Assembly (NCBI GenBank): GCA_030591445.1
Contig: JAUVBB010000017.1
Location: 1-32,071, forward strand
Source of the DNA: Deltaproteobacteria bacterium
GTDB taxonomy: Bacteria > Myxococcota > B64-G9
Length of the DNA: 32,071 bases
Reading direction: 5' to 3'
Shown here: one piece after another, positions 8,093-15,700 of the stretch
How the letters are laid out: every line of letters begins with the position of its first letter
How positions within the stretch are numbered: the stretch's first letter is position 1
Program-made: the position numbers and the translations under genes
The notes under the pieces: model-generated
The model's database searches: none
Seen by the model: the letters and a program-made list of their open reading frames with translations, nothing else
What the model was told of the DNA's origin: nothing

Positions 8093-8947
8093 ATGATGAG
8101 GAAAAAACATTTTATAATTATGTTGTTAGCACTAGCGGTCGCTTGTCTTACCATGGGCTGTGGCGATGAACTTGGCGATTCCCCCGCAGTTGGTTATCCC
8201 GGTGCCGGCGACTCTGAGCCCTTGCTGGGGGCCGAGTTGAGCTGCTTTTACAGCAGCCAATCAAGCGCCCTGAAGCCCGGTCGTCCCGCGGCAACTGTAG
8301 AACACCTAGTTGAGGTCATTAAGAATGATGAAGTTGTGCACATCCGGCTGACTCTCGACCCGAATTTCGTAGACAACACTTACGGCGCAAATTCCATCGG
8401 CTGGGAAGACGACAAGAAAGGAATTCACGAGTTTGAAAAGCTGGTTGGCAGTGATCATGCCCAGATCGTACTAACCAACAAAAATGGCAATACCATCTTT
8501 GACTTCAAGATTGACTACCTCTCCCAGGATGTAACTGCCCCCACTGGATATAGTAGTCTGGGAGTTGCCGAGAAAGATGGCGAGGTCATCATTGGCGATC
8601 AGTCCGCCATCAAGAAGACCGCAACCTCCCTGGACCGTAACCTCAACGAGCGCGGCTATGGCGCCTACTTGTCGGATTCACCCCAGACCGATGCCAGCTA
8701 CGCCGTAAATCAAAACGCGCCGGACTGGGACTATCGAGTGGTCTACGAAGTCTGGGTATTGTCTTCGGCCTTCGAACCAGCCGGTTTTGGTGCCGCCAGT
8801 ATCGAATATATCCATGCCTCGCCATCCAAGGTCGGCGAAAATTCAGTCTTTGTGGAAACCGGTGATTGTCCCGATGATTGGGACGATACCTGCAGTTCAC
8901 AAGACGATTCGGACGACACTACTGGAGACGATGCCCCGCCTCGCTAA
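8093..8947 (+). CDS. Predicted lipoprotein of unknown function with acidic C-terminal tail
   Basis: I do not recognise a domain. The N-terminus is a lipoprotein signal: MMRKK, a hydrophobic core, then LTMGC with the lipid-modified cysteine at residue 23 and acidic residues after it. The mature protein of about 260 residues is soluble-looking and beta-rich by composition, with aromatic blocks such as DYRVVYEVWVLSS near 206-220. It ends in an Asp/Thr-rich tail (DDWDDTCSSQDDSDDTTGDD), a type of tail often seen in surface lipoproteins of myxobacteria-like organisms. The ATG pair at 8093/8096 follows GGAAAGGAG closely. The gene has its own sigma-54 promoter, so it is probably expressed under a specific stimulus. 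It converges on the DUF4395-like gene with only 14 bases between the stops. Confidence 0.8.
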   Translation: MMRKKHFIIMLLALAVACLTMGCGDELGDSPAVGYPGAGDSEPLLGAELSCFYSSQSSALKPGRPAATVEHLVEVIKNDEVVHIRLTLDPNFVDNTYGANSIGWEDDKKGIHEFEKLVGSDHAQIVLTNKNGNTIFDFKIDYLSQDVTAPTGYSSLGVAEKDGEVIIGDQSAIKKTATSLDRNLNERGYGAYLSDSPQTDASYAVNQNAPDWDYRVVYEVWVLSSAFEPAGFGAASIEYIHASPSKVGENSVFVETGDCPDDWDDTCSSQDDSDDTTGDDAPPR

Positions 8948-8961
8948 TTGGTTGCCCGCCG

Positions 8962-9495
8962 CTAGATTTCGCAGGAGTTGCCCATACAGTTGGGCCGGAC
9001 TTTCGGTTCGGGGATGAGTTTCAACTTTAGCCCTAGATAATACGTTTGGCATCCAACACATATGCCAAAAGCAGTTTCAAGATACAGCAAAAGTATGCAG
9101 GTCAGGCACAGGATACAGACCGAACCGAACCAGGAGGCATCGTTCAGTAGAAAAAGGGACATGACGAAAATCGAGCTGGAAAGTCCCAAGCCCAAACTCC
9201 AAGCAAATTTTTTCTGAATGGCCCCAATCGGCAAAAAATTCTGCTTCCAAACAAAAAGCCTGGCGATAAATACCGTGGGTGAAAACTTAGGATTGATGAC
9301 CAATCCGATCAGGAAGTTCAAAACCAAAAAGCCGACGATATAGGGGATGACAATGTATTCTTTAAGGATAAATCCATTGATGGAAGCGATGATGGCCAGC
9401 AGCAGCATGATTCCAGCACTGCCCCTCATGGCCCGTTCATCAAGAACCTTGTAAGCGCTTTCCTCGTGGTATTCACCAAAACTGAAAATCGACAT
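8962..9495 (-). CDS. DUF4395-like integral membrane protein
   Basis: A 177-residue protein with four predicted TM helices at about 27-45, 47-68, 99-118 and 122-142. The cysteine-containing motif GICVGCQTYYLG (about 144-155) and the terminal PNCMGNSC resemble the DUF4395 family, whose biochemical role is not established; some members occur near thiol/sulfur-related genes. The start at 9495 was chosen over ATG 9510 because GAAAGGAG lies six bases before it and none precedes 9510. The cysteine pairs could take part in thiol chemistry or metal binding (inference). It is convergent with the lipoprotein and divergent from the first giant lipoprotein, with a 221-bp shared upstream region. Confidence 0.75.
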   Translation of the reverse strand: MSIFSFGEYHEESAYKVLDERAMRGSAGIMLLLAIIASINGFILKEYIVIPYIVGFLVLNFLIGLVINPKFSPTVFIARLFVWKQNFLPIGAIQKKFAWSLGLGLSSSIFVMSLFLLNDASWFGSVCILCLTCILLLYLETAFGICVGCQTYYLGLKLKLIPEPKVRPNCMGNSCEI

Positions 9496-9591
9496 TTGCA
9501 CTCCTTTCACCGGGCAGTGTTCCCCCGTCTACCCGGAACGTGCCGCCGCTCATAGTAGCACCTTAATGAGTCCGGGGGGAGACCGGTTTGG

Positions 9592-9620
9592 TTGACCCGG
9601 GGGAGACATTCACATAAAGT
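9592..9620 (+). promoter_or_regulatory. Sigma-70-type promoter for the giant lipoprotein
   Basis: TTGACC (9592-9597) is followed after exactly 17 bases by TAAAGT (9615-9620), giving good -35 and fair -10 matches. The predicted leader is about 90 bases. Two copies of GGGGGAGAC (9575-9583 and 9599-9607), 24 bases apart, bracket the -35 and could bind a regulator. Confidence 0.45.
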
Positions 9621-9716
9621 TTAGGTTATCTGAAGCACTATGGCTGTTTGTTGGTGGCGTCAACCCGGGTGAGCTGGGAGCAATCCGGCTTCATTCATTT
9701 GACTGGGGACATTGTT

Positions 9717-12700
9717 ATGAATCGTACTTGCTGGGGTCTGGTTTGGCTGTCCGGTCTGGTTTTTTTGCTCACGCTGGGGAGTGGGGGATGTAATTCCGGC
9801 GTTAACCCGTCGAATCCTTACGATCCGGATACCTCGGCTGAAAAACAGGCCGATGCCCAGATTACCGGCATCATTATGGGCTTGGATTCCATCACTGCCT
9901 TGCCGGTGCCCTTGACCGGTGTCGAGATAAGCTACGTCAGTACGGCTGAAGTTTTGGGCCAGTCAATGACCACGGATGACAGCGGGGCGTTTGAGTTTGC
10001 CGATGTCAGACCGAGCCGCTTGTCGATTGAGATTTTCCACGCTCAGCATATTCGCCAATTTCGGGAAATTACTTTGGGTGCGGGAGAAGAACGGGTGCTT
10101 GCTATCACCATGGATCGGCTGCCCGATGTGGCCACCGATACCGTGGGCCAGGTCAGTGGCATTGCCCAAAAAAGTGGCGAGCTCAGTCTCGAGGAGGCCT
10201 TGCAAGACCACTCGGGAATCGTGGTGGAAGTGGAAGACGCGGGGGTCAGAACGGTGACCAACGCCCTGGGGGAATTCGATCTCTTCTTGAATGCCGGCAC
10301 TTACAACCTGGTTTTTTCCGCGCCCCACTACAATCTAGCCCGGCGTAACGACGTGGAAGTACTGGCGGCCGAGGCCATTGTGGTGCCGGATAGCCCGGTG
10401 GTCCTCGACCCCAACCCTGGTTTCGTGGCCGGCATGGTGGTCTTGGAGGGCATGGACGTAGACCAACACGGCGGGATTCTGCTGAGTTTGTTGGGGGGGG
10501 CCACCGGAACCACCGCCGCCAATGGCAGCTTCCGTCTGACCAATGTTGCCGCCGGCACCTATACCATGACCGCGGCCAAGGACGGTTTCGATACCCATAC
10601 CAGTACCGGGATTGTGGTCTACGGCGGTCGCGAAACCCAGGTGCCTGACATTGATTTGCCCATCTCCCGGGGCTCGGTCGCCGGTCGGGTGATGCTGGCC
10701 GGGCAAGCGGAACACGGCGGTACCATCGTCGAATTGACCGGAACGGTTCACACCGCCCAGACCAACACCCAGGGCGCTTACGAGATTAACGATATCCCGG
10801 TGGGAACCTACGAACTGGCCGCGCGCCACGAGGGATTCGCCCGGGGCGTGGTGGGCTCGGTGCTGGTCGCGGCCGGTGAAAGCACCGCGGTCGAAGAACT
10901 GAACCTGGCGCTACGCAAGGGGGATTTTGACATCAACGGCGGAGCTCCCTATACCAACGACCCCCAGGTGACCTTGACCTTGACCAGCGACGACGCGGTC
11001 CAAATGCAAATCAGTGAATTGTCTGATTTCTCGGACGCGAGCTATGTGGCCTTTGAAGTGTCCCCGAGCTTTTTATTGAGTAACGGCGACCAAGCCAAGA
11101 CGGTGTATGTGCAATACCTGGACAGCAACGCCACCCCCAGCCAGGTGTTCTCGTCCAGCATTACCTTAGACACCCAGCCTCCCGACAGTGCCAATGTGTC
11201 GATTAATGCCGGCGCGCTCTACTCCAACAACGCCGATGGCTTGGTGAACATCACCTTTTCGGCCAGCGATGCTACTTCGGGCGTCGAAAAAACCAAGATT
11301 TCCAACGACGGTGTTTTCGATAGCGAAGTTTGGCAAGACTACGTCAACGCCAAAACCCACACTTTAGATACTCCCCTGGATGATGGACTCAAGACGGTTT
11401 ATGTTTTGTACAAGGACTTTGCCGGCAATGAAACTGCCCAGGCCGTCGAAGCCAGTATCACCCTCGACCGCATATTGCCCACGCTCAATGGCTTTGTCAT
11501 CGATTGCAACGGACAATCCGATGCCGCCCAATGCAACAGCTCGGTGGTTGAGTTGGCAATTGACGCCAGCGGCGCCAGTCGCATGGCTCTGTCCAACGAC
11601 GCCGGTTTTGCCGCTGAGATCTTCGAACCCATCGCCAGCCAGCGGGCCTGGTACTTGACTCCCGGTGATGGCGACAAGTTGGTTTGGATCAAATTGTTGG
11701 ACGAGGCCGGCAACAAAACCGATGCCGCCTTCGATGGCATCTATCTGGATCAAACGGTTCCCCAAAGCCCGACCTTGATCCTGGCCGGAGGCGCCGCCTA
11801 CGTGGCCGGGCCTCTCGATGTCCAAGCGAGCTTGACCACCGCCGATGCCGACATCGACCAGATGCGCTTTGCCGTAGATGGCACCTTGGACAGCGAAGCC
11901 TGGCAGAACTATGTCGCCGCCTTTGGGGTCGATCTGCCCGAGAGCAACGGCGAGAACCGCGTGTTTGCGCAGCTTCAGGACCAGGCCGGCAATCTCTCTC
12001 CCGTGGTGGAGGCACGTATTGTGGTGGATACCACCGCGCCGCAATTGTTCCATTTCGAAGTTGGTAACGGTTCCGGCTGGGTAAACTCCGCCGATGGCTC
12101 CACCCAGGTCAGTATCAATTGTGCCGACAACCTGGTTCTTGATGCGGAAATGAATTTGCTGGTGGAAGACGAAGGCGCGCAGGTGCTGTACCAAGGCACT
12201 TATGCCGATGTGGTTCCCATAGTGTTGGGGGCGGGCGAAGTGGCCAAAACCGTTACTGCTAGTTGTAGCGATCCGGTGGGCAACCTTACCGCCTCTGCTC
12301 CGGTTGCGGTTTCGGTCGATCATAGCCCGCCTAGCATCAACTCGTTTACCCTCAACGGGGGGGCTGCCAACGAGCCACTCAGTAGTCAATCCATCACCAT
12401 TCACCTGCTAGACATCAGCGATAACTTTTCGGGAGTATTGGCCACGGCACTGTCTGATGCCAGCTTCGACTGCGCGACGGCCAACTACGCGTATCCTGGT
12501 GCCGGTGACATCGGCTACACTTTTTCCTCCGGGGAAGGCGCGCGCACCATATATCTGTGTGCCATGGATACCGCCGGCAACCGGACCAGCTCCCCGGTGG
12601 CGGCCAACAATACGGTCATGTTAGACACCGTGCCTCCCGAGATGCCTTCTTTGGTCTTGGCCGGCGGGGCGGCCTATGTGAATACCCATCTTACCCTTTC

Positions 12701-15700
12701 GGTCTCCCTGCTCTCTGCCGATGCCGCCTTCATGCGCTTTGCCGTAGACGGCACTCTGGACGACGAAGCTTGGGTGCCCTACAACGCAGCCAGCACCTTG
12801 GACCTGCCGGTAGGCGACGGGGCCAAGACCGTGTTGGCCCAGGTGCTTGATGCCGGCAACAATGTGTCTCCCATTGCCCAAGCCCAAATCACCGTGGATG
12901 GCACGGCCCCGCAGATAAGCAGCATCAGCGTGGGCGATGACTCTGGTTGGGTTACCACTGCCGATGGCTCTACCCAACTTCACCTCAGTTGCAGTGATGC
13001 CCTGGTTCCGGATTCCGAACTCAGCCTGGTGGTGGTGGATAATTTGGCCAATACCCTTTTTAGCGGTGACTACCTCGACGTGGTTCCCATTGTCTTGGGG
13101 GCGGGCGAAGTGGCCAAAACCGTCACTGCCAGCTGCAGCGATCCCATGGGCAATAGCATTAGCTCGGCGGCGATTGCGGTCTCGGTCGACCACAGTGCGC
13201 CTACCATCAACTCATTTAGCTTGAATGGGGGCGGGGCCGACGAGCCGACCAACAACCCGGCCATTACCCTGCATTTGCTCGACATCACCGACAACTTCTC
13301 CGGGGTTATGGCCACTGCCCTGGCCGAGACTTCTTTTGATTGCGAGACGGCCAACTATGCCTATCCCACCTCTGGCGATGTCGGCTACAGCTTGTCCGCC
13401 GGCGAGGGCAGCCGCCGACTGTACCTGTGTGCCATCGATCTGGCCGGCAACGTCAGCGCGGCGGCGGTGGCCTCGGACAATACCGTCTTTCTTGATACCG
13501 TGGTTCCCGATATGCCGGTGCTGGAACTGGCCGGTGGGGCGGCCTATGTCGATACCCATCTCACCCTTTCGGTCTCCCTGCTCTCTGCCGATGCGGCCTT
13601 CATGCGTTTTGCCACTGACGGCACCCTGGACGACGAAACTTGGGTGCCCTACAACGCAGCCGGCACGCTGGACCTGCCGGTAGGCGACGGGGCCAAGACC
13701 GTACTGGCCCAGGTGCTGGATGCCGGCTCCAATGTATCTCCCATTGCCCAAGCCCAGATCACCGTGGATGGCACGGCCCCGCAGATGAGCAGCATCAGCG
13801 TGGGCGATGACTCCGGTTGGGTCACCACAGCTGATGGCTCTACCCAACTTCACATCAATTGCAGTGATGCCCTGGTTCCGGACTCAGAACTCAGCCTGGT
13901 GGTGGTGGATAATTTGGCCAGTACCCTTTTTAGCGGTGACTACCTGGACGTGGTTCCCATTGTCTTGGGAGCGGGCGAAGAAGCCAAAACCGTCACCGCC
14001 ACCTGCAGCGATCCCATGGGCAATAGCATAAGCTCGGCGGCGATTGCGGTCTCGGTCGACCACAGTGCGCCTTCCATTAACTCGTTTAGCCTGAATGGGG
14101 GCGGGGCCGACGATCCTACCAACAACCCGGCCATTACCGTGCATTTGCTCAACATCACCGACAACTTCTCCGGGGTCATGGCCACCGCCTTGGCCGAGAC
14201 CTCCTTTGATTGCGCGACCGCCAACTATGCCCATCCCACCAGTGGCGATGTCGGCTACAGCTTGTCCGCCGGCGAGGGCAGCCGCCGACTGTACCTGTGT
14301 GCCATCGATCTGGCCGGCAATGTCAGCGCGGCGGCGGTGGCCTCCGACAATACCGTCTTTCTTGATACCGTAGTCCCCGATATGCCGGTGCTGGAACTGG
14401 CCGGTGGGGCGGCTTATGTCGATACCCATCTCACCCTTTCGATCTCCCTGCTGTCTGCCGACGCAAGCTTTATGCGCTTTGCCATAGACGGCACCCTGGA
14501 CGACGAAGCTTGGGTACCGTACAACGCGGCCGGCACGTTGGACTTATCCGCAGGTGACGGGGCCAAGACCGTACTGGCCCAGGTGCTGGATGCCGGCTCC
14601 AATGTATCTCCCATTGCCCAAGCCCAGATCATCGTGGATGGCACGGCCCCGCAGATGAGCAGCATCAGCGTGGGCGATGACTCCGGCTGGGTCACCACTG
14701 CCGATGGCTCTACCCAACTTCACATTAGTTGCAGTGATGCGCTGGCCTTGAATGCAGAGATCAACCTGACCATCATCGATGGAGACATGGCGACTCTCTA
14801 CAGTGGAGACTATCTGGATGTGGTTCCCATCGTCTTGGGCGCGACCGAAGAAGCCAAAACTGTCACCGCCACTTGCAGCGATCCCATTGGCAATAGCGTC
14901 AGCTCGGCTGCCATTGCGGTATCGGTTGACCACACGGCGCCCAGTATCAATTCTTTCACCCTCAACGGGGGCGCGGCCAACGAGGCCACCGCCAGCCCCT
15001 CGGTCACCTTGCATTTGTTGGATGTGGATGACAATTTCTCCGGGGTCAGTGGCACGGCATTGGCAGAGACTTCTTTTGATTGCACCACCGCGACTTATTC
15101 CTACCCAAGCTCGGGGGATGTCGGCTTCACGCTCTCGGCCAGCGACGGTCAGCGCTATGTTTATTTGTGTGCCCGCGATGTGGCCGGCAATGTGACTGCC
15201 TCCGCGGTGGCTTCGGACAATGCCGTGGATTTGGATACCCAAACCCCGCTGGCGCCGACCGTTGTTTTGGCCGGCGGAACCGACATCACCCGGCTCACCA
15301 GCATTGGCCTGAGCATCACCCCACCCGAGGTCGGATTGACGCTAGAACTTTCTGGCGATATCGACGAAGTGGGCAGTTATTCGGCCGATGCGCCGCCGGC
15401 TACGGTAACGCTTGCCGGGGATGACGGCCAGTTGACGGTTTCGGCCATTGTAATTGATGCCGCCGGCAACCGCTCCAGCAGTGCCTCGGACTGGATTACC
15501 CTTGATACCGAAGCCCCCTATTTGTACGCGGTGGCTATCGACGACAACGAGCCTTTCGCCACCACCGCGGATGGCGAGGTCACCCTGACGCTGGCCGCCT
15601 CCGATGCCCTAAGCGGCGTCAATCGCATGCAGATATCAACCGATGGCGTCTGCGACACGGAACCGGTGGTGGATTTTGAGCAGGAGGTCACCTTCTATCT

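Noticed and set aside
9648-9716. Upstream in-frame start for the large giant lipoprotein
   Set aside because: It would add 23 residues before an otherwise perfect lipoprotein signal and has no ribosome binding site.
11364-12404. 346-codon minus-strand ORF inside the giant lipoprotein gene
   Set aside because: It is a shadow frame of a GC-rich repetitive coding region; the plus frame has clear domains and repeats. The same holds for the other long antisense frames at 12621-14429 and 17577-18317.
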